Shown piece by piece: positions 46,745 through 57,375 of a stretch of 64,000 nucleotides of DNA. The position numbers and the translations under genes are program-made. The notes under the pieces are model-generated. The model saw only the letters and a list, made by a program, of their open reading frames with translations, was not told the DNA's origin and made no database searches. The stretch is from Chrysoporthe austroafricana (Eukaryota; Ascomycota; Sordariomycetes; Diaporthales; Cryphonectriaceae), in contig JYIP02000005.1 of NCBI GenBank assembly GCA_001051155.2, forward strand, positions 3,472,001-3,536,000, given 5' to 3'. Every line of letters begins with the position of its first letter. Position 1 is the stretch's first letter.

Positions 46745-47560
46745 TCACTTGCCTGCTGCCACTGTATCCTTGGCCGTCGAACTTCGATTCCCATCAATGT
46801 CAGATGACGACATGATCTCGTATGCCTGCCCGAAGCAGGCGTTGTACTTCTTGAACGCCACCTCCACCAGCAATCCGACCTCCTTCCTGTTCCTCCCAAT
46901 GATGCCAACGGACAGCAACGACTCTGTCTCCTCGATCCAGTCCTGAAGCTTCTTGAACTCAACCTCGTCTTTCGCCAGGCGCTCGATCATCCCCGAGCCT
47001 TTCAACACAGCGAGAACACCCGCAGTGACGGTGTTGGCCGCGCCGAGGACTGTGATGAGGACCTCGTGTTCCTTCGCATTGGGCCCGAGGGCAGTGAGGA
47101 TGGCTGCGAGGACGATCTGCAAGAAGTGGGAGGAATATAGGAGGATCCCGAGCACGTGGTGCGTGAGCCTCTTACTCCGCTGATTGTGAATGACCGACCG
47201 GTAGATGCCGATCTCGTGTCTCCGTCCCTGCTCCAGAGTATCGCTCCCGGTGAGAGGCGACGCGCAGTCGCTGTTGATGCCGACAGCCCGGCGAAAGATC
47301 AGCAGGTTCTCGTCATCGGTTCCCCGCAGCGGCAGTCCGGCCGGGGTTGTCCACGAATAGTTTGTCGGTGCTGCGGCGAGCGGGTGGGCTGACGGGGCAG
47401 GAGTCGCTTTGTCGGCTGTCTTCGCATCCGTGTTTACAGCCGTAGGTTGCGTTTGGGCTTGCGACATGGTGCCGGACTGGGTAGCGTTTTGTGGGGGGTA
47501 TTTCAGCAATGCGGATGATTCTGTGGCCTTAGGTTGAGAACTCGGATCATGCGATGACAT
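46745..47560 (-). CDS. SLATT_fungal two-helix membrane protein
   Basis: Single exon, 271 aa. It matches the fungal version of the SLATT (SMODS- and SLOG-associating two-TM effector) domain. The N-terminal 65 residues are disordered (Ser/Thr/Pro/Gln-rich). A linker with the sequence PLRGTDDENLLIFRRAVGIN is typical of these proteins. The domain begins GIYRSVIHNQRSKRLTHHVL, then helix 1 (ILLYSSHFLQIVLAAILTAL), a short turn (GPNAKEHE), helix 2 (VLITVLGAANTVTAGVLAVL), the G-S-G-M segment and a long helix (LAKDEVEFKKLQDWIEETES), ending in a second amphipathic part. Bacterial SLATT proteins are predicted pore-forming effectors of nucleotide-signalled conflict systems; the fungal role is unknown. It is isolated, with the nearest related material being the NLR remnant about 1.5 kb away. 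Confidence 0.85.
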   Translation of the reverse strand: MSSHDPSSQPKATESSALLKYPPQNATQSGTMSQAQTQPTAVNTDAKTADKATPAPSAHPLAAAPTNYSWTTPAGLPLRGTDDENLLIFRRAVGINSDCASPLTGSDTLEQGRRHEIGIYRSVIHNQRSKRLTHHVLGILLYSSHFLQIVLAAILTALGPNAKEHEVLITVLGAANTVTAGVLAVLKGSGMIERLAKDEVEFKKLQDWIEETESLLSVGIIGRNRKEVGLLVEVAFKKYNACFGQAYEIMSSSDIDGNRSSTAKDTVAAGK

Positions 47561-49090
47561 GTCCTGCGATCGTGCAAAACACTCAGGTCACACCTAGGTA
47601 ACTATGTCTTTAAGAGTGTTCCGCTGCATTTACTACTGCAGCAGAAAGTTGACTATGGCATAGCCAGCTTTATATCCTAAAAATCGCCGGAGCCTCAACT
47701 CGGCACATCGAGACGACATCAAGAACTAAGACACACGTATAAGTCATCGCGATTTCAGTTGGTCAGCAGGACATAAGAAACTCGAGACACAGAGCCACAT
47801 ATTGGGAACACAACCGCCGATCCACTCAGCCACGGGCTTATACTGCCCCAACCCGCTCCTTCAAGCATCTGCGGCTGAGATGACTGCTTATAAGCCACCC
47901 CAGTGTATGAATGACGAAATGGGTATATGCAACGTCTGACAATCTTGCTTCGGTCATATGGGTTACACTGTCTGTACGCAATGCCAAAAATGGCTGTTAG
48001 TTAGGTGTGAGGCTCTTCCTTCTGCGCCGCACAACGCCCTGGCTGTGCAGCATGAATTACTCAGAAGGTTACGATATGACCGCCGGTGTGAGCAATTACA
48101 CCCTCGGGCTCTTCGCTCCTGTCGAGGCTTGGGACACCTGTCAAAGTCTAGCCGATTCCTGGGCGTGCCACAGTAATCCAGGCAGACGTCGACGACGCTG
48201 TGACTGGCCACGTGGTCAAGCAGGCTACCAGTCTCCTTCATTTTTACGCTTTCTCCTGACTCACCTGGAGCTGAAGTCTTGAAGGATTCGCCAGAAGATC
48301 TTGGCATGTGGTGGTTAAAGCCCAGTCTGTTGCTGCGGACGCCTTGTGCGAGCTTGCTGCGGCGGTCACGCACATTTTAACTTTGGCGGTCTCTTTGACC
48401 GGTCTACAATAACGGCGATGTATCATTTTTGGTGTGCTCGCCGGCTGCCTCATGTAAAAATAAACGAAACCGCTCCGCTAAATCCCCAGTAAACGCTAAT
48501 CGGTTAAAGAATTAACGGAACGGAAAACGGGACCGGAATATTCTATTCTTATGAATTCGTAACTACGCGAAGTAGTAAGTGCATCGTACTGCAATATACC
48601 TTGATAACACGAAATTATAAAAGCATTTAAACTGCGGCCTTCCTCACAAGTACTGCTTAGTAAGACTTGGATTTCTTGTCATAACAAACAATTTCATTAT
48701 CTGTTTTCATATAATCAAGCCAAGATAGATGCCCAAGAAGCCAGATATCTATGCAAGTCCGGGCCTTCTAAACCGCTTCCTATTGCAGATATTATATATT
48801 ACAATTGGGCTACCGAGCCAGGAAGTCACTCGGTGACAGCTGATTCCGATACAGGTAACAGCAGTAGTGTCTCTGAGAAGCGTGTCCGGTTGCCACGGGC
48901 TGAAAAGGAGGAGGACACCATGCAGATTCTTCTGAGAACCTTCAACGCTCCAGCGCGCGCATCAGCGTCAGATTTTACGACCAAGAGGTTTTTTAAAACA
49001 ATGCCGGGGAAATTACGTCCAGTCCAAGCGCGCCGGGGTTTGAATCATACCCACCCAATACGTTAGATTGAAAATCGTACACTTTGATCC
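47561..49090. other. AT-richer intergenic region, no intact gene
   Basis: This stretch separates the SLATT gene from the NLR remnant. From about 48470 it is visibly A+T-rich with many stops in all frames. A 77-codon plus frame at 48833-49066 is the only open piece and has no motif; it could be further eroded coding sequence. Confidence 0.45.
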
Positions 49091-50170
49091 AGGAGTTCAA
49101 CTTCTACTCTTTGTTCTGCTGACATGGGATCTGGCGATATGCGGGCTGCAGTCTTTCGATGTTCCTTCTGCTCCGGAAGCAGGACAGGAGCAGGCAGTTC
49201 ATTCGCGCCCCAATCCCATATCAATTGGCCCTCACGGGCTTCCACAAAGAAGTGCTTGCACATCTGGCACGGACTGTGAAATTGTACTCTGAACGAACGA
49301 TAGGTATGTTGTTGTTATAGCGGTCACTAGAACATATATACTGACTTCTGCATCTCGGCAGTGAAAGCGCCCTTCGCAATAGACGATCAGCAGGTGCAGA
49401 GGATCTTGAAACGCGAGGCAGAGGTCTTCAGCTTGCCAGACTCAAAGACGCTGAAATCTATCGTCTTGTGAATATCGCAGTGACCCGTTTGACAGACCAG
49501 TCTATTGTCAATATCGAAGAAATCGGGTATATAAATATCGTCAGATGGCTGTCAACATCTTCTTACGGTGTTTATCATAAAATGATGTTCGAAACGCACA
49601 CATCCGACTTTGGTCAATGGCCTCGAAGACACCAAGAGTGCCAAAATTGGTGCCAGTCTAGCTCCTCGGAGACTCTTCTGTTACACGGGATATCTGGCTC
49701 GGGCAAAATATATCTCTGTTCGGCGGTAGTTGATGCCCTGCCAGAAATGGTAACTTTGCAGCTACGCGCAGCACCATTCGCCTAATTCTACTGTTGCAGA
49801 ACGGAATCGGATCCAGGCCGCTCAGACGCGCATAATGTACTTCGAATTCTTCGTCAGCTTGACGTCACTAAAGCTGCGTAACCCGGTGGTCGCGGCTTTC
49901 TCGTAGCCGAATATGACCGTCGGTCGGAGCTCGGCTCGGCTCAGCGGACTAGGATCTCATAGTCGAGCTCGATCCTCTAACTATAGAGGGAAACCTGTGA
50001 TACATTCATTCAGCCGGGAAGTGGTAGTACTAGCAGGTATCAGAGTTACATGGCGCAACTTCGCAAGCATTGCAGCTATACGCGTCCATTTTCTGACGAT
50101 AGTTGCCTTACTGTGTAGTATGCTTGACTTCGCCCAAGGGCCGCCTTCCTTTTCCTGGGATTCCTAGGAG
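49091..50170 (+). pseudogene. Remnant of a NACHT-type NLR gene
   Basis: Degraded piece of a fungal NOD-like receptor. The readable part starts near 49130 and continues through a possible intron (about 49310-49351), with VKLYSERTI joining VKAPFAIDDQQVQRILKREA. From 49468 the string VTRLTDQSIVNIEEI leads to RWLSTSSYG, then GQWPRRHQECQNWCQSS and LLLHGISGSGKIYLCSAVVD. This is the normal order before and in a NACHT P-loop, but the P-loop threonine is Ile (ATA instead of ACA). The same frame continues with FYCCRTESDPGRSDAHNVLR ILRQLD and LVAEYDRR, as in relatives, but is cut by TAA at 49783, TAA at 49879 and TAG at 49960. No downstream repeat domain could be read. Limits are approximate. Confidence 0.75.
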
Positions 50171-50979
50171 CGATCCTCATTTTCAAGCAATACAGATAGG
50201 GTTCTTCCAGTGTGGCTTTCTCGAGAAGTGTTGACGCGTCTAGATTTCCGTTTCGCAAGCACCTTTGCGCACCTGGCGATAACATGGGTGGTATAGAGAC
50301 ATAGGCTCGCAAGATTCGGGTCTTGCGGAAGATCATTTTTGTAGTCACTAAAGGAATGCAGGAGAATAGAGGTTAGGAGCATAATCCGCCATCTATTCCA
50401 GCGTACGGAGTTCCGACTACCAGCCGAGAAAAATATAGTATTGTCATTTCGCCTACTCTGCCCCACAGAAGCGAACCTGCAACATTGTAGCATACGAGCC
50501 TGCAGCGTTGCAGCATATCCGGAGCTCTATCTAGATAAAGACTGCGGGCCGATATAGCGTTCATTATCTTAGAGTTGCTACGTAACCCATACTTGAACAT
50601 TACGCAAATCGAGACTATTGAGTAAAAATGCAACCATAGCTGAGCATGCCGTCGACCGTATAGGGAGCATTGTCACGAGCTGTAATGACCATTATGCAAG
50701 GAGCACGCCAGTATGGCCTTTCAGACTTCGTGTTCCTGAGCATACTATTATCACTAAGTCGGCGATATTCATATATAAGTAACCCGCATACCCAACCCAT
50801 TAACAAGACAACAATTACCGCCTCTTCCCAACACACAGTCCTTACTTGCTAAATTCACTCGTTCTTCAAAACTGCTACGCTCTGAAGATATCCACATTCA
50901 TTCTCCAATATATTTCAAAAAACCTTTCGCTTCAGTCTTTCACAACCTTTTCGGCGCAGCTCGTTTCCATCAAGAAGCC
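50171..50979. other. AT-rich intergenic region
   Basis: Many stops in all frames and no motif. It separates the NLR remnant from the beta-propeller gene, and its last few hundred bases should be the promoter of that gene. It may contain further unreadable NLR sequence. Confidence 0.4.
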
Positions 50980-52112
50980 ATGGCTTTCCGCTCTGCTCTT
51001 TTCGCCGGTATCTACATGGCCGCTAGCGCGTGTTCCGAGACTATAGACCAGGGGACGCTTATCTATAATTTCTCCAGCACAATCGACATTGAAAATGCGG
51101 TCCGGCGTCCTAACGGCCAGCTTCTTCTAGTCCCCTTGACCAGTAACACTGTGTACAACCTGGATCCGTCCGCAGCTACCCCATCCCCTGTGGTCGTGGC
51201 CACGCTGCCGGGAGTCGACTCTGTGCAGGGAATTGCTTCGATTGGAGATGACAAGTATGCTGTGACCGCCGGTGTACGCGGTGACATCTACGTCAACGAG
51301 ACAATCTTTACGATTGATCTAACTAGTGCGAGCGACAACGGCACTGTCACGCCCGAAACGATCATGGTGGTGGGGGAGGCAGAGAATTTCAACGGCTTGG
51401 TATCGCTGCCGTCTGAGCCCAACGTTCTGCTCGTCGCTGACTCGATCCTCGGGCTCATTTGGCGTATCGACCTGGAGGCTAAGACGGCCGTGGAGGCCAT
51501 TTCCGACGACTTGATGGCGCTCACAACTGACAGCACCGCCGGTGTTGATCTCGGCATCGACGGGCTGAAGCTCTACACCGATGAGGCCACCGGCCAGCTC
51601 TACGTCTACTTCACCAATGTGTCGAAGCTTTTGCTTGGGCGCGTGCCCATCCTTGCCAACGGTACCGCTGCCACGGGTGCTGCAGAGTACGTAACAACCT
51701 ATTGTCCACTCAATTTTGTCGGTATATTCCAGCAGACTTCGTGAAAATCAGGCTCACCCATCGAGTGTCCTTTTGCACAAGCATATACTTTGAGTCTCTT
51801 CTATATATAGTTATCTTGGATCGTTGTTGACATGATACACTTTCTAGGATTGTGGCCAACCAGACCGGCACCGACAACTGGGATGATATGGCTATCGCTC
51901 AAAACTCTAGCCTTATCTTTGGGGCTATGAATCCTACATACGTCCAGATGGTCAATATCACTAGCGGTGAGGCAACTATTGTTGCTAATATGACAACTAC
52001 TGAAGGACCCACGAGTGTGGTTCTAGCAGAAGACGGAGTTCACGGCTACTCCTTCACCCGTGATGGCAAAGTGTACGAGGTTACTCTTCCGAATTACGTG
52101 GATTACTATTAG
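50980..52112 (+). CDS. Secreted six-bladed beta-propeller protein (SMP-30/gluconolactonase-like)
   Basis: Two exons (50980-51686, 51848-52112) give 323 aa. The start MAFRSALFAGIYMAASACS is a signal peptide. The body has the recurring beta-propeller pattern: ENAVRRPNGQLLLVPLTSNT VYNLDP, then VDSVQGIASIGDDKYAVTAG, TIFTIDL, FNGLVSLPSEPNVLLVADSI LGLIWRIDL, GVDLGIDGLKLYTDEATGQL YVYFTN, and after the intron DNWDDMAIAQNSSLIFGAMN. These resemble fungal SMP-30-like proteins whose substrates are unknown. Ten or so N-glycosylation sequons fit secretion. Intron 51687-51847 is 161 nt and splits a Glu codon. Unlike its neighbours on both sides this gene is intact, suggesting selection or recent arrival. 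Confidence 0.82.
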
Positions 52113-53390
52113 GCGCCTAGCTTATATGAAAGGAGAGAATTGTGAGTCCGGTGCGGGTGTATATATAGCGGGTGTGTATATATGGATAGTGCAGTATCGA
52201 AAATAGAAAAGATCAGTCTGGTCCCTTGCTATATATTTTTTTCAATGCCTTGTTCTATTCTGTATACTTCGCGGGAGCCAACTCGATCTCGTTGAAGACT
52301 ATCCCCTGCTAACGCGGTTTACAAGGGGATCTTTGCCTACGCATAGACTACGAGCATTGCTATGCTACGAAATCTATAGTGTAATAAAGTATTATCATAC
52401 TTAAATTTCGTCGTGCATACGTGGCTCCCTTTTCTTCTCGTGCACCCGGGCCACAGTCACAGCAGCTAGCAGGTAATCTCGTCGTTCTAGTTGTGAATAT
52501 GTATTATCCCAAGACCTCGTCCCATCTCAATATTATACCAGTTATCGGATATTATGCCTTCTTCTCTATGTCAGCCACCCTATTGTAGTCCAATGTAGAT
52601 TTAACAGGCTTGGGTTTAAAGCTAAGATGAAATCAAAATGAGGATTATTGTGGGCGGAAGATTAAACCTAAGTTTGTGTAGCACCCAGGTCGCCCAATTA
52701 TCTGCAAGTCCGAAGGTCCTAACAATAGTCCTACTTAATAGTACCAGAACATAATTCAAGTACTCATTTACGCCTTTATACTTACTGATTCAACAGATCT
52801 TGACGTAGAGTTGAAATACAAGTTCTGTCTAGTTTTCAATTTCTGCAGGTCACAAGATAGTGCAGCTAGCTACCTTTGAGGAGTAGCAACACTAATATTC
52901 ATGAAACTGCGAGATTTAATTAGATGCGTAAAGCTAAGTTGCTCAGACGCCAAGGGGATTGTGAAAGCAATAGTAAGCTCGACAACCTTCGTGATTTGTG
53001 CCTTACCTAATAGAGATGCTAAAAGCTAAGGACCGAAGACCGCCTCCATGCATTCAGGAGAGCATCCCATTGATGGGAATCTCGCAGTCAGCATTTGTCC
53101 GGCATGCGGTCTTTTGGAGAACTTGTGTCTGCAGTAAAGAAGCACTAAGACGATGCAAGCCACCGGCAAGTCCCGTACCACTGGTGCTTATCCCCGGGAC
53201 ACCATCGACCTATTTTGATCGCCACGAGATGCGTTAACACCTAGCCTGGAAGGGCAGATCTACTCTACTCCATCGTGAAGACTTGCCGATGGTGTAGTAC
53301 TTAAGAAGAAAAGACCAGAAACCTGCCACGGCACCTTCTGTTGCTTCTACCTCTCCATTGAATCTCCGTCTCAACGTTTTAGTACTTACG
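52113..53390. other. 1.3 kb AT-rich intergenic region
   Basis: No coding frame of interest. The sequence is visibly A+T-rich with many TATA-like stretches. A 79-codon plus frame at 52998-53237 has no motif. Confidence 0.45.
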
Positions 53391-54743
53391 ATGAGAAAAC
53401 CTGCCACGAGTCTACTGACAGCGTCCAGTTTTATTGCCACTGCCGCCGTGAGAACGACGCTAGATGGCCGGGCTGCGTACTCCTCGTCTTGTTCATACTT
53501 AGCCTGGATTGCAGACTCTCAGATCAGACATGGCGTACCTAAAGCCTTCGACTACGGAACCACAGTCGTTTACGAAGGATTAGAACGGGCCATTGAACTT
53601 ACTCACAACCAGACACTCGTAGACTTCTATGAAGGTCAAATGTCTATCGTTCAGAGTAACGGATCTATTACGGATTACAACTATACTTGAAAGTACTCCC
53701 CCTTTTTATTTCCTTCAAGAAACCCTTTCTTGTCTTTTTGGGATGGCCATAGGACCAAGCGCGCGGCGCGCCGGAATATGTATCTAATAGAAACCAGACT
53801 ATTCGCTTGATCAATATCGCTTCGGTATAAGCTTGCTATATTGGTACGAAAGGACCGGCGAGGAGAAATACAAGCTCGCAGCGGACCAGATTCGCGCAAT
53901 GCTTGAAGTACACCCGCGAAATCTCGAAGGCGGCTTCTGGCACAGAAGCCCGACCTATCCAAACCAGATGTGGGGCGATGGAATCTTCATGGGTGATTCA
54001 TTCTATGCGAAATACACCTCTCTTTTCCAGAACGGAAATACCACCGCGTGGGATGATATCGTCCTTCAGTACGATCTGTACGAGAGACACTGCAACAACG
54101 CTACTTCAAAGCTGCTCAAGCATGGATACGACGAGAGTAAGGTAGCAGTATGGGCAAACCCTATCACGGGCGCCTCTCCCCTGGTCTGGGACCGCGCTGA
54201 TGGGTGATTCTTCACATCTCTGCTGGAGACGATCCAGGTCATCCCGCAGTCCCAACCTGGCTACGAGAAGCTGGTCGGTTATTTTAAGGGACTCGCAGAG
54301 GGCCTTCTCAATGCACAGGACTCTTCCGGAGGGTGGTGGCTGATCATGGACGAGGAGTACGCCGGCGTGGAGGGTAATTATATCGAGTCCAGCACCACGG
54401 CCATGTTCACCAATGGATTCTTCCAGGGCATCAGACTTGGACTTCTGGACGCGGATGCCTACCTTGGGCCTGCAGAGAAAGCGTACAAGATGATGGTGGA
54501 GAGTTGGGTGGTAGAGGCGGACGACGGTACTCTAGATTGGGAAGACACCGTCCAGGTGGGCAGTTTGGGCAGCAATGCTACTTTTCAAGTGAGTTTAAGG
54601 TTTACATACGTGCCTCGGTTCATTCATCCTAAACATATTTGCAGTACTACACCTCGGAACCGACGGACGAAAATGATTACAAAGGGATTGGGCCCTTCAT
54701 GTGGGCGTCTTACGAATACGAAATCTTACGGGTCGATGAATGA
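53391..54743 (+). pseudogene. Broken GH105/GH88-type unsaturated rhamnogalacturonyl hydrolase
   Basis: Former secreted enzyme of pectin (rhamnogalacturonan) breakdown. Readable exons are about 53391-53687, 53791-54588 and 54645-54743. The start (MRKPATSLLTASSFIATAA) is a signal peptide. Family strings include YGTTVVYEGLERAIELT, SLDQYRFGISLLYWYERTGE EKYKLAAD, FWHRSPTYPNQMWGDGIFMG DSFYAKY, WANPITGASPLVWDRADG, then FFTSLLETI, SSGGWWLIMDE, YIESSTTAMFTNGF and YEYEI. Two lesions are visible. The conserved Trp after RADG is TGA at 54206-54208. At the expected end of exon 1, after NYT, there is no GT donor and the frame meets TGA. Everything else is intact, so inactivation looks recent. A strain-specific mutation or an assembly error at the Trp codon is possible. 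Confidence 0.8.
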
Positions 54744-57375
54744 TACCTGATTCTCAATTTCCGCGCTAGAATGAAGAGAATACTTATTTGCTAACCGGCG
54801 CACTGTAAAGTTCATGACTTTGGCACATAATTCGGAACTAGAAGTTCTCACATCTGTTAGTAGGGTCCCTGTATCCAGCACCAAACTTTGTCGCGGATCG
54901 GAGTTCATCACTTCATGGAAACCGTGACAATGTCTATGAGTGTGATTGGCCACGAACATGACACATGGTTAGATCATCCCCGTTCTGATGTGCTACTCGG
55001 TCTATGTTCGCTAGTCATGTCCTGTCTCTGGCCTACTGCGTCTCATGGCGAGACTAGAGACAGCTTCTACAGGTGCTTCGTGACCGTTTTCTCGCCGCCG
55101 TGTCATCGGTGGCAAGACTCCACCACCTGCTGGCGAATCGCTTCTTGAAATCTAGCCCTCCATTTTTATGCCCTCTGGCTTATGCCACGTGGCTGCACTA
55201 ATGGATGGACGGGTGAGCCGCCGTCTTTCCCTAAACTGTACGGTATGGATCTGCCAGGGATTGGCCGAGGTGTGCGCAAGCAACTGATGATGACGACTAA
55301 TAAGGAGAATGTTGAGTTTTTATGTTCGCGTCTTGCCAGAATGATATTCCTTTGGAGGGCTTGAGGACCCTATCGTAGGCTGTCCACAGCCATGGATCTG
55401 ACCACTCCCGCGCCACAGGCTGGCTCGACTCGTTGATCAAGAGGGACACCAGCACCAGACTACTACAGGCGATCACACACTGTGGTTCACCAAAGTGCGG
55501 AGTGGTCGGCCTATCTTTGCCCGTGCAAATAACTTGGTGGGAGACTCCGCGTCTTCATAGCCGATGCAGTCAGGCTTCTAGCCCAACCAGAGGCTACTGG
55601 CGCACCGTGAGGGGTTTCATCTAGGCAAGCATAGGGTTTATAGGGAGCTACTCACTAAATCCTATCCTCCCTCTCTCTCCAACGGGCCATAAAAATTCCC
55701 ACCCTTGATGGCTTCCGCATTGCACCATGTGCCGGCCGCCAAAACATCCAAGTTGGCACAATAATTAGAGAAGGGCAGGCACCGAGAAGTAGATATGGGC
55801 ACAGCGCGTCAATGGAGGAGTTCAGCCCTACGACGTGGATAAGCTTTCTCGGCAAGCATGTATGTCCCTGCCAAGAAGCGGCTGGAAGGGAGATCGACAG
55901 ACCTGAGTCGCAACTAGTCACTAGCAAATGGCCTGATAGCCCAACGTCGCCTGATGCATGGTTGCTGCGATGGCGATTTACAACAGTAAGAAAAAGCCAT
56001 GCCGGCACATTTATCCGCTAATACCTGTATATACCATCTCGGCGCGCTGATAATATACAATAGATTGGCAGGCTCGCTCCGGAGCATCGATGAGACGCCT
56101 TTGAAACCTGCCAGGAAAGTCGCCCTCCTCCCTATGCCCCGACGGACGGCCTTGTTCTTAACAGCAACCGCAGCCCTCACTAATTCCGCAGCAGTCGATG
56201 GACTCGCCGCATCCACCGCGCAGGCTCACTTCGGAGTCCATTTGGGGCTGGGCATCAGCGGACTGTAAGGGTTTGAGACTACGTTAGACACTACGCAACA
56301 TGTTCTGCGATGCGGAAAAGGGAAGAAGCTATGGGGCGGTAATTTCTAGGCTGAGCAAAACGTACGGGCTGCTGCGTGACGACGCTAGACTCCATGGGAA
56401 TCTCCATGGGCTGCTGCTGCTGGACGGCGTTGACCTCGGGCATTTTGGAGTTGGTTTCGCGAGACGATGAGACGCTTCGGCGTTAAAGATCCGAGAGGTT
56501 GAGGGTCTTTGAGCGAGAGATGGCACAGTTGATGTTGAGGAGGGCGAGGACGACGAGAGCTAAGACATCAAGGCTCGAGTGCGAGCTCTTTTATCTACTG
56601 AGTATATCCTTACACGGACGACGCTGGGATCGGTGGGCTGCAACATGACGTCGGGCTAGCGCTGTCCATTTCCAAGTTTGCAAGCTTCCGATCCAGCCAT
56701 CTTCTCGATCCACGTCGGTGCAGGCCTCGACGGACCCTGCCGCGGTCCAATGAGCCCTGCTCGTGGCCCTGGCCGGTCTTGCTGGTTATGGTATACAGGT
56801 CGGGCTGCGACTTGGAAGGGCAACGTGGAACCTGGTTGACTATCCCCAGAACCGGATACTACCCCAGAGGGATGCGCCGGCCTTGTATCTTCCGGGCTGT
56901 CAGCGGACCAGGGTTCTACTCCAGTAGCTCTGGCATAACACCTGTGCTTAACCGCCGGCTTCGTTGGTGCCTGCGATACGGCTTGGAATCGAGAGGCTTG
57001 AGCCTATCCAACCCTTGCAATATAGGAGGGATCGTCCTGCGTGCCAAACTTGAACGCGCACGCTTCGCGAACGGATGGCCGAAAGCACTTGAAAGGGACC
57101 AGGGGATTTGTACTTGATTTGGCCCACGAATGCTGGGAACTCACAGGCCAGGGATAAAATGTCTGTGGCGGACGGCTTGCTGAGAACACAACGCTCACAC
57201 ACGGTGCGCTCGAGAACATTTACACAAATTTATGCTTTGATCCCCTACAATTGCAAGGCGACCTGGAAAATTTGGCCTGGGCGTCGATCCTATTGGAAGC
57301 TCAGGCTTCAGCTCGTAGGAGAGTATAATAGAGGTAGAATGATAGAATGATGAAACGGACCGCTCGCACAGCACT
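54744..57375. other. 2.6 kb region without a convincing gene
   Basis: This lies between the GH105 pseudogene and the 3' end of the hydrolase gene. Only short, motif-free frames occur on both strands. Frames at 55999-56268 (plus) and 55655-56008 (minus) were inspected and not accepted. Confidence 0.45.

Noticed and set aside
54201..54237. Intron that would remove the TGA in the GH105 gene
   Set aside because: It would be 37 nt or less and would delete the conserved FFTSLLETI segment, so a nonsense change is the simpler reading.
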